A stretch of 64,000 nt of DNA, taken from a bacterium. GTDB taxonomy: Bacteria > SZUA-182 > DTGQ01. The stretch is taken from NCBI GenBank assembly GCA_040755755.1, contig JBFLZW010000061.1, forward strand, positions 81,246 through 145,245, read 5' to 3'. The position numbers and the translations under genes are program-made. Below the pieces are notes generated by a model, which saw only the letters and a program-made list of their open reading frames with translations, had not been told where the DNA came from and did no database searches. Of the stretch, positions 18,625 through 27,245 are shown in pieces. Position 1 is the stretch's first letter. Each line of letters opens with the position of its first letter.

Positions 18625-18672
18625 AAGAGAGGGCAAAGTCAGCCATGACTTTGCCCTCTCTTGCATTTTTCC
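18625..18672 (+). terminator. Terminator after the CotH gene
   Basis: A perfect 17-base stem AAGAGAGGGCAAAGTCA (18625-18641) / TGACTTTGCCCTCTCTT (18646-18662) with a 4-base loop, then TGCATTTTT. It lies 12 bases past the CotH stop. Confidence 0.85.
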
Positions 18673-18857
18673 TCTGCGGTTCATTCACTTCGCGCCTGCC
18701 TTCGCTATCATAATTTCCATAAAGCTGTATTCAATATGCAACCCATTCGTCCGTCCCGGCTGATAGATCGTCCGGATGGGCGAATTAATAATGAGGAACA
18801 GGCTCATAACAAGCAGGTAAGATCAATTTTCCAATGGGTTACGAAGTGAAACACCCT

Positions 18858-18873
18858 TGGCATGATATTTGAG
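18858..18873 (+). promoter_or_regulatory. Sigma-54-like site before a CotH-paralogue relic
   Basis: TGGCAT-GATAT-TTGAG, nearly identical to the site before the lipoprotein gene (12656). It now fronts only a broken gene remnant. Confidence 0.45.
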
Positions 18874-18942
18874 TTATCATGATAGTGAATTCAGAAGCCA
18901 TACAGCAGCATCTCGATCGTTATTACGAATAAATCCAATTCC

Positions 18943-19208
18943 CGTTCTGAATCAATCGAGTTTCCTGCACCGCAACTTCCCGGGGCGGATGGTGGAGTTC
19001 AGCCTCCGGGTGGATTCCAACCTCCAGGTGGATTTCCGTCCCCTGGCGGAATCCAACCCCAGCAGGATTCCCGCCACCGGGCGGATTTCCGACGGGCGGG
19101 GGCCAACCACCCGGCGGATTTCCGCCATCTGGTGAGTTCCCGGCCCAGGATGGTCAGAACCTGACTTTTACCAGGGCTCAAGGATTCGAAATTCAGCCCA
19201 TGGGGTAG
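18943..19208 (+). pseudogene. Relic of a CotH/LTD-protein paralogue (Pro-rich linker only)
   Basis: Reading RSESIEFPAPQLPG then GGVQPPGGFQPPGGF, with a +1 frameshift near 19055, gives PAGFPPPGGF ... DGQNLTFTRAQGFEIQPMG and a stop at 19206-19208. This matches the CotH protein's IEFPASGG-(PAGFQ)n-GQNMIFTRSAAFEIL segment in order and spacing. The kinase, LTD and dockerin parts are gone and no start remains. It indicates a second CotH-type gene that decayed by deletion. Confidence 0.7.
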
Positions 19209-19271
19209 GAGGAAGTAAGTAATAGTCAGGTAATAGTGTCTATAAGGAGTACGGAAATTCGATTTTATCCT

Positions 19272-19303
19272 CTACCGGCCTCCCTGCTACCGGAGGCCGG
19301 TAG
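19272..19303. repeat. Hairpin CTACCGGCCTCC / GGAGGCCGGTAG
   Basis: A perfect 12-base stem with an 8-base loop downstream of the relic. It could be a terminator remnant; no T-run follows. Confidence 0.6.
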
Positions 19304-19323
19304 ACCCGTGATGACAATCCACC

Positions 19324-19339
19324 AGGTATTTTATTTGCA
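19324..19339 (+). promoter_or_regulatory. Weak sigma-54-like site before the UPF0182 gene
   Basis: AGGTAT-TTTAT-TTGCA has a good -12 TTGCA and the right spacing but a weak -24. A perfect palindrome GAGCTCCTC-GAT-GAGGAGCTC follows at 19349-19369, then TATAAT at 19373. Confidence 0.3.
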
Positions 19340-19348
19340 ATAGTATTT

Positions 19349-19369
19349 GAGCTCCTCGATGAGGAGCTC
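19349..19369. repeat. Perfect palindrome upstream of the UPF0182 gene
   Basis: GAGCTCCTC / GAGGAGCTC around GAT, 24 bases before the ATG. It could be an operator or an RNA hairpin that affects translation. Confidence 0.6.
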
Positions 19370-19392
19370 GATTATAATAGTAGGGAGGACTT

Positions 19393-22365
19393 ATGGAAGT
19401 TAAAAGGAAAATTATTTTTCGTACCGCTCTTTTTATTCTCCTGGATTTTTTGGCTGTAGTGGCCATCAGAGAGATGGCCCATCTGTACGGGGAGCTTCTC
19501 TGGTTTAAATCTCTGCACTATTCCCCGGTATTCTGGACTATTTTCCTGACCAAGTGGTCAGTGTGGTTCATTTTTGGAATGGCCTTTGTTCTGGTGGCCG
19601 GCATCAACATATACCTGGCCAGGAAAATCGGGGCTCCCAAAAATCACTGGGAGTTGTCTTACCGGACTCAGGAGCCGGGCGGGGTAAAGGTTATTCCCCT
19701 TCAACCGGAGCAGGTCGATAAGCTGCTGATCGTGGCCTGTCTTCTCCTTGGCGGGCTCATGGGACTGTGGCCTGCTCTTCGCTCCTGGGACTCATTCCTG
19801 CGCTTCCTGTATCAGAAGCCCTTCGCCCAGGTGGACCCGATTTTCCATCGGGATATCGGATTTTTCGTGTTCACGTATCCAATTTATGTTTTCTTGCAGC
19901 AATGGCTTTTTTGTGCACTCCTGATAACCAGTGTGCTGGTGGGCTATATCTATGTCAAAGATAAGGCCATGAACCTTAAGCCGGGCGAGATCAGCTTCAC
20001 TCGGAGGGCCAAGGTTCACCTGTCGGTGCTGAATGGTTTTATCCTGCTTCTCATAGCCTGGGACAGCAGGCTGAAATTGCTGGGACTTCTGTATTCCAAC
20101 CGCGGGGTGGTTTTCGGTGCCGGCTATACGGACATGAATGCTCAACTGATTGCTTATTGGGTCTTTATCGTTATTGCTGCGGTGTGTGCACTGGTATTCT
20201 GGTTCAATACCTCGGCTGAAGGATGGAAGTGGCCGCTCATCGGTCTGGCCACGCTCTTTGCCCTGTCCATCCTGGGAAATAATTTTTATCCCTGGGTGTT
20301 TCAGAAACTTGTTGTTCAGCCAAATGAATTAACCAAAGAGGAGCCATATATCCAGCGTAATATCCAGTATACCCGGGCCGGATACAATCTGGATAAGATT
20401 GAAGAGAGAGACTTTCAGGCTTCGGCGAACCTGACTCTCGAAGACATCCGGAAAAATTCCCCGACCCTGAAGAATGTCAAATTGTGGGATAAAAGTCCCC
20501 TGAAACAAACCTACCGTGAACTGCAGGAGATGCGCTTATACTACAGCTTTGTCAGCGTGGATGAGGACCGCTACCTCCTGGATGGGAAAAAAACCCAGAT
20601 CATGCTCTCCGTCCGTGAATTGGACCAAAATAACCTCCCCCCTCAGGCTCAGACATTTGAAAACAGATATTTCAAGTATACCCACGGTTATGGCCTGTGT
20701 ATGAACCTTGTCAATGATGTAACCGAAAAGGGATTGCCCAACCTGATTGTCAAAGATATTCCTCCGGCCAGTCAATCACTGCTCAATATTTCCCGGCCTG
20801 AGATTTACTATGGTGAAAAAACCAAAGACTTTGTTATTGTCAATACAAAATCCCAGGAATTCGATTATCCCAAGGGAGACACCAATGTCTACACGAAATA
20901 TCGAGAGAAAAGCAGCGTTCCCATCGGTTCTTTTTTTAACCGGCTGGTTTTTTCAATCAAATACCTGGAGCCCAGGATTTTGTTTACCAACTACCTCACG
21001 CCGCAAAGCCGGATACTGATCCACCGTCAAATCAAGGACCGGGTCAAGACCCTGGCGCCTTTTTTGACCTACGACCGGGACCCCTATGTAGTGGTGTCGG
21101 ATGCCGGGCGCATCTTCTGGATTCTCGATGCATATACCACTACCGATATGTATCCTTATTCCGAGCGAATCGCCCTGGCCTCGGATTCCGACCTTTCCTC
21201 TCCGGTGATGTCGGCTCTTTCGGCAGACCGCAAGGCCGGGATGAAGATGATCAATTATATCCGCAATTCGGTGAAAATAACCATCGATGCCTATAGCGGG
21301 GAAACTACCTTTTATATGGTGGATGAGGAAGAGCCGATTATCCGGACCTACCGGAGAATATACCCCCGGCTTTTTAAACACTTCTCCAGAATGCCGCAGG
21401 ACTTGCGGGCTCACATCCGCTACCCCCGGGACCTGTTTGAAATTCAGGCTCACATGTACCGGCTCTACCATATGAGTAATGCCCAGGTATTTTACAATAA
21501 GGAAGATTTATGGGACCTGCCGCTGCAGCGAGGAGTTACCGGGCAGACTGGTTCACCGATGCGGGGGTATTACCTGACCATGCGCCTGCCGGACTATCAG
21601 GAAGAGGAATTTTTGCTCATGGTTCCGTTTACTCCTGACAGTAAAAGCAACATGATTGCCTGGATGTGCGCCCGGTGCGATGGACCGGATTATGGCAAGC
21701 TGTTGGTATATAAGCTGCCCAAGGAAAAGCTGATTTACGGCCCCCGTCAGATCGAAGCCCGTATCGACCAGCAGACCGAGATCTCCAGCCAATTGACCTT
21801 ATGGAGCCAGCAAGGGTCTGATGTCTTCAGGGGGGATTTACTGGTAATTCCCATTGAAGAATCCATTCTCTATGTCGAGCCGGTTTATCTTCTGGCCAAT
21901 GATCGAAGCAACGTACCCGAGCTGAAGCGGGTTATTGTCGCCTATGGGGAAAAAATAGAGATGAAGCAAACGCTGTCTGAGGCTTTGCAGGAGATATTCG
22001 GTCAGGAAACTGCCCAGGTTCCTTCTCTGACGGCGTCACAAGATCCGCATCTCCTGGAAGAGCATGATCTGTGCCAGATCCAACCGGCAGGACACCGGAT
22101 GGCCAATCAGTCGATTATCGATCTGGCCAGAAGGGTGACCCAATGTTTTCAAGCTTCTACAGACAGCTTCCGGAAAGGTGACTGGGCTGGATATGGACGG
22201 CACCAGGAACAATTGGGACAGGTCATTCGAGATCTGTCGGCAGCTTTACAGGAGAGTGATAAAATGCGGCACACCCTTACCGATCATCAATCCGATCATC
22301 AATCTCAACCCCATAACCCTCTCTCCGACAGTAATTTTTCGAGCAGGCTGGCACACCGGCAATAG
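19393..22365 (+). CDS. UPF0182 (COG1615) large membrane protein
   Basis: 990 aa; ATG with GGAGG five bases upstream. Seven predicted TM helices fill residues ~8-320 (last ones near IAYWVFIVIAAVCALVFWF and LIGLATLFALSILGNNFY). A long extracytoplasmic region follows with the family landmarks QYTRAGYNLD, NRYFKYTHGYG, RPEIYYGE, FNRLVFSIKY, LTYDRDPYVVV, YPRDLFEIQ and a C-terminal helical tail. Length and order match UPF0182 proteins. The family's function is unknown. Upstream are a palindrome and a weak sigma-54-like site; downstream the AT-richer pst operon begins. Confidence 0.92.
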   Translation: MEVKRKIIFRTALFILLDFLAVVAIREMAHLYGELLWFKSLHYSPVFWTIFLTKWSVWFIFGMAFVLVAGINIYLARKIGAPKNHWELSYRTQEPGGVKVIPLQPEQVDKLLIVACLLLGGLMGLWPALRSWDSFLRFLYQKPFAQVDPIFHRDIGFFVFTYPIYVFLQQWLFCALLITSVLVGYIYVKDKAMNLKPGEISFTRRAKVHLSVLNGFILLLIAWDSRLKLLGLLYSNRGVVFGAGYTDMNAQLIAYWVFIVIAAVCALVFWFNTSAEGWKWPLIGLATLFALSILGNNFYPWVFQKLVVQPNELTKEEPYIQRNIQYTRAGYNLDKIEERDFQASANLTLEDIRKNSPTLKNVKLWDKSPLKQTYRELQEMRLYYSFVSVDEDRYLLDGKKTQIMLSVRELDQNNLPPQAQTFENRYFKYTHGYGLCMNLVNDVTEKGLPNLIVKDIPPASQSLLNISRPEIYYGEKTKDFVIVNTKSQEFDYPKGDTNVYTKYREKSSVPIGSFFNRLVFSIKYLEPRILFTNYLTPQSRILIHRQIKDRVKTLAPFLTYDRDPYVVVSDAGRIFWILDAYTTTDMYPYSERIALASDSDLSSPVMSALSADRKAGMKMINYIRNSVKITIDAYSGETTFYMVDEEEPIIRTYRRIYPRLFKHFSRMPQDLRAHIRYPRDLFEIQAHMYRLYHMSNAQVFYNKEDLWDLPLQRGVTGQTGSPMRGYYLTMRLPDYQEEEFLLMVPFTPDSKSNMIAWMCARCDGPDYGKLLVYKLPKEKLIYGPRQIEARIDQQTEISSQLTLWSQQGSDVFRGDLLVIPIEESILYVEPVYLLANDRSNVPELKRVIVAYGEKIEMKQTLSEALQEIFGQETAQVPSLTASQDPHLLEEHDLCQIQPAGHRMANQSIIDLARRVTQCFQASTDSFRKGDWAGYGRHQEQLGQVIRDLSAALQESDKMRHTLTDHQSDHQSQPHNPLSDSNFSSRLAHRQ

Positions 22366-22460
22366 GCATCATAAAAGTGCCGGGATTACCCTGTTCAGGA
22401 GTGCTGATAGCGGGACTGTCGAAGGTGGCTGGGGATAGAACACGCAAAATTCTTGGACGG

Positions 22461-22490
22461 TTGACCAATAACCTTATACTCGGTTATAAT
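22461..22490 (+). promoter_or_regulatory. Sigma-70 promoter of the pst operon
   Basis: TTGACC (22461-22466), 18 bases, TATAAT (22485-22490), 31 bases before the pstS ATG. One of the best sigma-70 matches in the window. I cannot point to a convincing Pho box. Confidence 0.65.
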
Positions 22491-22521
22491 GGTCAATTAT
22501 GGAAGCAGGCAAGGAGCCAGG

Positions 22522-23358
22522 ATGGAATACATTCAAGCAGATATTCGCCGATCTTTAATCCTCTTTCTTTTTCTTTTGGTTATGGCCATAAGCGCATGTA
22601 ATAGTAACTCTAACGGCAATCCAAATCGAAAAAATCATATAATTACTATTGCCGGTTCTACTTCTGTTATGCCTTTCACGGAAAAATTGGCTGAATATTT
22701 TATGATCGATCATTCAAATTATTCAATTAATGTTCAGGGTGGCGGTTCAACCGCCGGTATTCAGTCCTGCCTTAACAAAACCTCGGATATAGGTATGTCT
22801 TCCCGAGAGCTTAAAGAGGATGAAAAAGAGCTCAACGAGATTGTGATATGCTATGACGGTATTGCCCTCGTGGTCAACCCAAATAATTCAGTAGAGGCTC
22901 TTTCTCTTCAACAGGTAAAAGATATCTTTAATGGGAAGATCACTAACTGGAAAGAGTTAGGTTGGATCGACCGTAAAATAGATGTCGTAACTCGCGAGGA
23001 AGGCTCCGGGACCCGAGGCAGTTTTGAAGATTTGGTTATGCAAAAAGATAGCATTGATGATAGTATTATGGTTCAGGATTCTAACGGATCAGTAAAGGAG
23101 GTTGTGGCGACTGATCCTTATGCCATAGGGTATATCTCTCTTGGATTAGTGGACAAAAGGGTTAAAGCAGTTATCATAGATGGCGTTTCCCCTTCAATAA
23201 CTAATATTAAACAAAAAAAATATAAAATTGTCCGTCCTTTTCTGTATTTAACCAATGCTGATCCTCAAGATGGAGCAAAAAAATTTATCGAATATGTCCT
23301 TTCTCATGAAGGACAGAGTATCCTGAAAAAAGAAGGTCTGGTTTCCATACATGATTGA
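22522..23358 (+). CDS. pstS: Phosphate ABC transporter substrate-binding lipoprotein
   Basis: 278 aa from the ATG at 22522 (AAGGAG six bases upstream); an in-frame ATG at 22489 overlaps the -10 box and is rejected. Lipobox VMAISAC marks a lipid-anchored periplasmic protein. PstS signatures are IAGSTSVMPFTEKLAEYF, VQGGGSTAGIQSC, IGMSSRELK, IFNGKITNWKELG and VTREEGSGTRGSFEDLV, the last two contributing phosphate contacts. The following pstC overlaps by 8 bases. Codon use is visibly AT-rich compared with genes on either side, as in the rest of this operon. Confidence 0.95.
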   Translation: MEYIQADIRRSLILFLFLLVMAISACNSNSNGNPNRKNHIITIAGSTSVMPFTEKLAEYFMIDHSNYSINVQGGGSTAGIQSCLNKTSDIGMSSRELKEDEKELNEIVICYDGIALVVNPNNSVEALSLQQVKDIFNGKITNWKELGWIDRKIDVVTREEGSGTRGSFEDLVMQKDSIDDSIMVQDSNGSVKEVVATDPYAIGYISLGLVDKRVKAVIIDGVSPSITNIKQKKYKIVRPFLYLTNADPQDGAKKFIEYVLSHEGQSILKKEGLVSIHD

Positions 23359-24286
23359 GAAATCTGTTTCACAAGATAGATATATGAGGGGCCTTTTCAT
23401 GGAGCTTGCGTCTTCATTCCATATGACCGAAAATGGCATTCCCCGAGAACGGTATATTAAATGGGTTTTGACGATGTTTGCCTTTTCGTCAATTCTGTTT
23501 TTATTTCTCATTTTTATATTTATCTTTATCGAAGGATTACCATTATTCAGCAAAGTTGGCTTCAATAAAATCATTTTTGGCTTCAAGTGGGCACCTACGA
23601 AAGGTTTTTTCGGTATTTTCCCTATGATCATTTCTTCCTTCTTGGTGACCATTGGTGCGTTAATAATCGGTGCCCAACTGGGGCTTTCCTGTGCTATCTA
23701 TCTTTCTGAATATGCAGGGAAAAAAATGAAAATATTCCTCAAACCAGGGCTGGAGCTTCTGGCCAGTATTCCTTCGGTGGTTTATGGGTTTTTAGGGTTG
23801 ATCTACATCGTCCCCTTGATAAGAAACTATCTCGGAGGTTCCGGTTTCTGTCTTCTTACCACATCAATGGTCTTGGGTATAATGATTTTACCGACCATTA
23901 TCAGTATCTCATATGATTCTCTGCAAAGTGTACCTAAGACTTATCGGGATGGTTCATTGGCTATGGGAGCAACCAAATGGCAAACTATACGTATGGTGGT
24001 CGTTCCTTCTGCCAGTTCGGGTATCCTGGCCAGTTTCATTTTAGGAATGGGCAGGGCCATCGGTGAAACTATGGCTGTGATCATGGTTGCAGGAAATGCC
24101 CTCAAGATTCCTGCCGGCCCTCTGGAACCATTACGGACACTAACGAGTAACATTGCCCTGGAACTTGCCTATGCCAACGGTGATCATCGTAAGGGATTAT
24201 TTGCTACCGGGGTTGTTCTGCTTATTATTATCATGATTCTTAACTATATAGCTAATTTTATCTTTAAAAATAAAATAATTAAATAA
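23351..24286 (+). CDS. pstC: Phosphate ABC transporter permease
   Basis: 311 aa inner-membrane permease. About six TM helices (IKWVLTMFAFSSILFLFLIF first). The PstC-type loop LFSKVGFNKIIFGFKWAPT is followed by GIFPMIISSFLVT and the EAA-type coupling motif DGSLAMGATKWQTIRMVVVP...GILASFILGMGRAIGETMAV. The start at 23351 overlaps pstS by 8 bases; internal ATGs (23384, 23399) are alternatives because no strong SD precedes any of them. It pairs with PstA. Confidence 0.93.
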   Translation: MIEKSVSQDRYMRGLFMELASSFHMTENGIPRERYIKWVLTMFAFSSILFLFLIFIFIFIEGLPLFSKVGFNKIIFGFKWAPTKGFFGIFPMIISSFLVTIGALIIGAQLGLSCAIYLSEYAGKKMKIFLKPGLELLASIPSVVYGFLGLIYIVPLIRNYLGGSGFCLLTTSMVLGIMILPTIISISYDSLQSVPKTYRDGSLAMGATKWQTIRMVVVPSASSGILASFILGMGRAIGETMAVIMVAGNALKIPAGPLEPLRTLTSNIALELAYANGDHRKGLFATGVVLLIIIMILNYIANFIFKNKIIK

Positions 24287-24295
24287 GATAATTAC

Positions 24296-25132
24296 ATGAG
24301 AATCAATCCGCGGATTACCGATAAGCTCGTTCAAATAGTTTTTAATTTGCAGGCATTCTTTGCCGTAAGCGTTTTAGTCGTTATTATTGTCATCATCTTT
24401 GTCAAGGGTTTTGCCAATTTCAACCTGGAGTTTATTCTTTATCCTCCAGGGAATATGGGGAGACAGGGAGGAATATTCCCTTCGATTATCAGCACATTTT
24501 TTTTGGCCATGCTTTCTATACTTTTGGCAACTCCATTGGGGGTTGGTACGGCGATTTTTCTCACCGAGTATATCAAAGAATCCACCTTGACCAGGATAAT
24601 CCGCTTTGGTGTAGAGTCCTTGGCCGGTATTCCATCCATTATCTATGGCCTGTTCGGATTTATATTTTTTGTTATAAAATTAAAGATGGGCTGGTCATTG
24701 TTAGCCGGTTCTCTGACCGTAACTATCATGATACTCCCAACTGTTATCCGTACCAGTGAGGAGGCGATCAAATCTATCCCCAATAACTTACGCAAGGTCA
24801 GCTACTCATTGGGAGCAACCAAGTGGGAGACCATAACCAAAGTAGTTCTTCCCTCAGCCACACCGGGAATTTTAACCGGGATTATGCTGAGTATAGGGAG
24901 GGTGGTTGGTGAGACGGCAGCGGTTATTTTTACTATGGGCAGTTCCCTCCGCTTGCCCGCTTCATTAATGGAATCCGGCCGGACTATGTCAGTACATTTC
25001 TATATTCTGGCCAGAGAAGGAATATCCATGGAAAAGGCTTATGGTACAGCCTGGATTCTCGTTCTCAGTATTCTGACCATTAATGTGATAGCTTACTATT
25101 TTATGCATAAAATTATTGCCAAATATTCATAA
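24296..25132 (+). CDS. pstA: Phosphate ABC transporter permease
   Basis: 278 aa. Six-helix permease with GGIFPSIISTFFLAMLSILLA, LAGIPSIIYGLFGFIFF and the coupling motif YSLGATKWETITKVVLPSATPGILTGIMLSIGRVVGETAAV. It starts 10 bases after pstC. Two non-identical PstB ATPases follow, so PstC and PstA may each dock a different one. Confidence 0.93.
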   Translation: MRINPRITDKLVQIVFNLQAFFAVSVLVVIIVIIFVKGFANFNLEFILYPPGNMGRQGGIFPSIISTFFLAMLSILLATPLGVGTAIFLTEYIKESTLTRIIRFGVESLAGIPSIIYGLFGFIFFVIKLKMGWSLLAGSLTVTIMILPTVIRTSEEAIKSIPNNLRKVSYSLGATKWETITKVVLPSATPGILTGIMLSIGRVVGETAAVIFTMGSSLRLPASLMESGRTMSVHFYILAREGISMEKAYGTAWILVLSILTINVIAYYFMHKIIAKYS

Positions 25133-25149
25133 ATGCCAAATATTCATAG

Positions 25150-25911
25150 ATGAGTATGGACATAAAAATAAAAATAGAGAACCTCAGAGCCTTTTTTAAA
25201 AAAAATGAGGTCTTAAAGGGGATAAACCTGGAGATTTATCGAAATACTATTACCGGTATCATGGGGCCTGCCGGTAGTGGAAAATCAACTCTTATTTCGG
25301 TGATCAACAGGATGATAAGCTTTGAAGATGGGTTTTCGGTTGAAGGGAAAATATTTATTGATAATGAAAATATCCTGGAAGAGAAAGTAAATGAAGTAAA
25401 TTTGAGAAGACGGGTAGGGACAGTGTTTGCTGTTCCCATCCCGCTGCCCCGTTCTATTTACGAAAATGTGGCCTATGGCCCCAGGCTTAAGGGTATTAAT
25501 AAAAAGCTCCAACTGAACGAAATAGTGAGAGAAAGCCTGAAAAAAGCCTTTCTCTGGGAAGAAGTCAAAGACAGACTTTTAACATCTGCCTTGAAACTCT
25601 CTGGAGGGCAGCAACAAAGGCTCTGTTTGGCCAGGACTCTGGCCCTGAAACCCGAAATAATCCTTTTAGACGAACCTTGTTCAGGCTTGGACCCGATATC
25701 CACAGCCAAGATTGAAGAAGCCTTAAATATGTTGAAACAGGAATATACAATAATCCTGGTCTCGAACAACACCAAGCAGATTGCCAGGTCTACCGATTAC
25801 ACAATCTTTTTTTATATGGGAGAGCTGATCGAATATTCCAGTACGGAAAAAATGTTTACCAATCCTTCTCTGAAAAAGACTGAAGATTATATCTTGGGAA
25901 GATTCGGCTGA
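25150..25911 (+). CDS. pstB: PstB-like ABC ATPase, copy 1, with degenerate Q- and H-loops
   Basis: 253 aa. Walker A GPAGSGKST (39-47), signature LSGGQQQR (150-157, canonical), Walker B IILLDE (170-175, catalytic Glu kept), D-loop SGLD. The Q-loop, normally VFQxPxPFP, reads VFAVPIPLP, so the Gln is Ala94. The switch-His segment, normally VTHNMQQ, reads VSNNTKQ, so the His is Asn206. Both are directly coded (GCT, AAC). Alone, a homodimer should hydrolyse ATP poorly. It overlaps the second pstB by one base. I infer that it is the non-catalytic half of a heterodimer donating its LSGGQ to the partner. Confidence 0.9.
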   Translation: MSMDIKIKIENLRAFFKKNEVLKGINLEIYRNTITGIMGPAGSGKSTLISVINRMISFEDGFSVEGKIFIDNENILEEKVNEVNLRRRVGTVFAVPIPLPRSIYENVAYGPRLKGINKKLQLNEIVRESLKKAFLWEEVKDRLLTSALKLSGGQQQRLCLARTLALKPEIILLDEPCSGLDPISTAKIEEALNMLKQEYTIILVSNNTKQIARSTDYTIFFYMGELIEYSSTEKMFTNPSLKKTEDYILGRFG

Positions 25912-26660
25912 TGGAAAACATTGCTCTGAAAACAAAAGATCTGGATCTCTATTATGGCAAATTTCATGCTTTGAAAAAGATAAATTTTTCTGTCTATGAG
26001 AAAAGCATTACTGCCTTAATAGGTCCTTCCGGCTGCGGCAAATCCACGCTTCTGCGCTGCTTTAATCGGCTTAATGAATTGATTGACGAGGTGAAGATAA
26101 CCGGCCTTTTGGAAATTAACGGCAAAAGTATCAAAGATATTGATTTAGTTGAATTAAGACGCAAAGTCGGTATGGTTTTTCAGCGTCCTAATCCCTTCCC
26201 CTTATCAGTCTACGATAATATGGTCTATGGGTTGAAAGTACACGGTGAAAATAAGAAAAAATATAAAGATGCGGTAGAAAAATGCCTCATGGCTGTCGGT
26301 CTCCTGGATGAGCTGAAAGATAAACTCAACACCCCGGCTCTTAACCTTTCGGAAGAAACAAAACAACGCCTGTGCATCGCTCGTCTTCTCACCATTGAGC
26401 CGGAAATAATACTTCTGGATGAGCCATGTTCTGCTCTTGATCCCATTGCCACTCTGAGGGTTGAAGAGCTGATGATAGAGCTTAAGAAAGATTACACCAT
26501 CATTATCGTTACTCATAACATGCAACAGGCTGCCAGGGTTTCGGATTATACCGGTTTTATGCTCTTGGGCGAATTGATAGAGTTCGATGAAACGTCAAAG
26601 ATTTTCACCTCACCAAAAGATGAACGGACAGAAGGATACATTACCGGGAGATTCGGATAA
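25911..26660 (+). CDS. pstB: PstB-like ABC ATPase, copy 2, with degenerate signature motif
   Basis: 249 aa. Walker A GPSGCGKST (38-46), Q-loop VFQRPNPFP (Q91, canonical), Walker B IILLDE (166-171), H-loop VTHNMQQAARVSD (H202, canonical). The ABC signature, normally LSGGQQQR, reads LSEETKQR (146-153), so GGQ is replaced by EET. This is the mirror image of the defects in copy 1. One full composite ATP site (this Walker A/B/Q/H plus the partner's LSGGQ) and one degenerate site would form in a heterodimer. Last gene of the operon; no phoU follows. Confidence 0.9.
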   Translation: MENIALKTKDLDLYYGKFHALKKINFSVYEKSITALIGPSGCGKSTLLRCFNRLNELIDEVKITGLLEINGKSIKDIDLVELRRKVGMVFQRPNPFPLSVYDNMVYGLKVHGENKKKYKDAVEKCLMAVGLLDELKDKLNTPALNLSEETKQRLCIARLLTIEPEIILLDEPCSALDPIATLRVEELMIELKKDYTIIIVTHNMQQAARVSDYTGFMLLGELIEFDETSKIFTSPKDERTEGYITGRFG

Positions 26661-27245
26661 AACCCTTTTGGCTATTCTGTCTTGCAGAAGAAGTGTGAAA
26701 ATAGGCATCGTAAACAATCAGGTAATGCTCCCCTGAATAGTTTTACGATATTTTCCTCTTGCTTTTTTTTAACCCGTCTGTTTATAATAAAAACAGCCTG
26801 GTTGAGTTGTAATGAAACAGGCTCTTTTATGTTATGGAATCAGATAAGTTGTCCCCCCCAGCCGCCAGAAATTTATTCTGGTGGTTTTTTTATTTTTCCG
26901 GGGGTATGGTTAATTGTGTGGGGTGTAAAGGGAGATTAAAACATGCTGAGATACCTTGTGCCGACTTCGCTTATCTTCGTTCTGTACTATGTTACACTCA
27001 TTATGCATTATGTACTTCACCTTATGTAGTAGCCGCTGTTAAGGATTATCGCCCCTTTGAAAGTCAGTTGCACGGCAGAAGCAGTCGCTAAGTCCCGGCC
27101 GTGTGGCAGAACATGCCGAGCTGATGCAGAAGCCCGAGAGCGGATGCATCAGCTATGTGCATCTCCATGCAGTTGGTGGGTGTCGATAATAGGGAAAGCC
27201 GCCCCTTGGTTCAGGGGGAGGGAAGGGGGGAGTGTATGGTCAAAT
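26661..27245. other. Convergent gap between the pst operon and the ABC-F gene
   Basis: No gene supported. Holds a weak stem-loop with T-rich tail at 26795-26830, a strong terminator at 26862-26897 and a 10-base-stem hairpin AGCTGATGCA / TGCATCAGCT at 27119-27154. Confidence 0.6.
26862..26897 (+). terminator. Rho-independent terminator of the pst operon
   Basis: CCGCCAGAA (26862-26870) pairs with TTCTGGTGG (26876-26884; one G-T pair), followed by T6-A-T5. A second weaker stem, AGCCTG/CAGGCT with a T tail, lies just upstream at 26795-26830. Confidence 0.85.

Noticed and set aside
22489-22521. Upstream in-frame start for PstS
   Set aside because: It overlaps the TATAAT box; the ATG at 22522 has AAGGAG and begins a proper lipoprotein signal.
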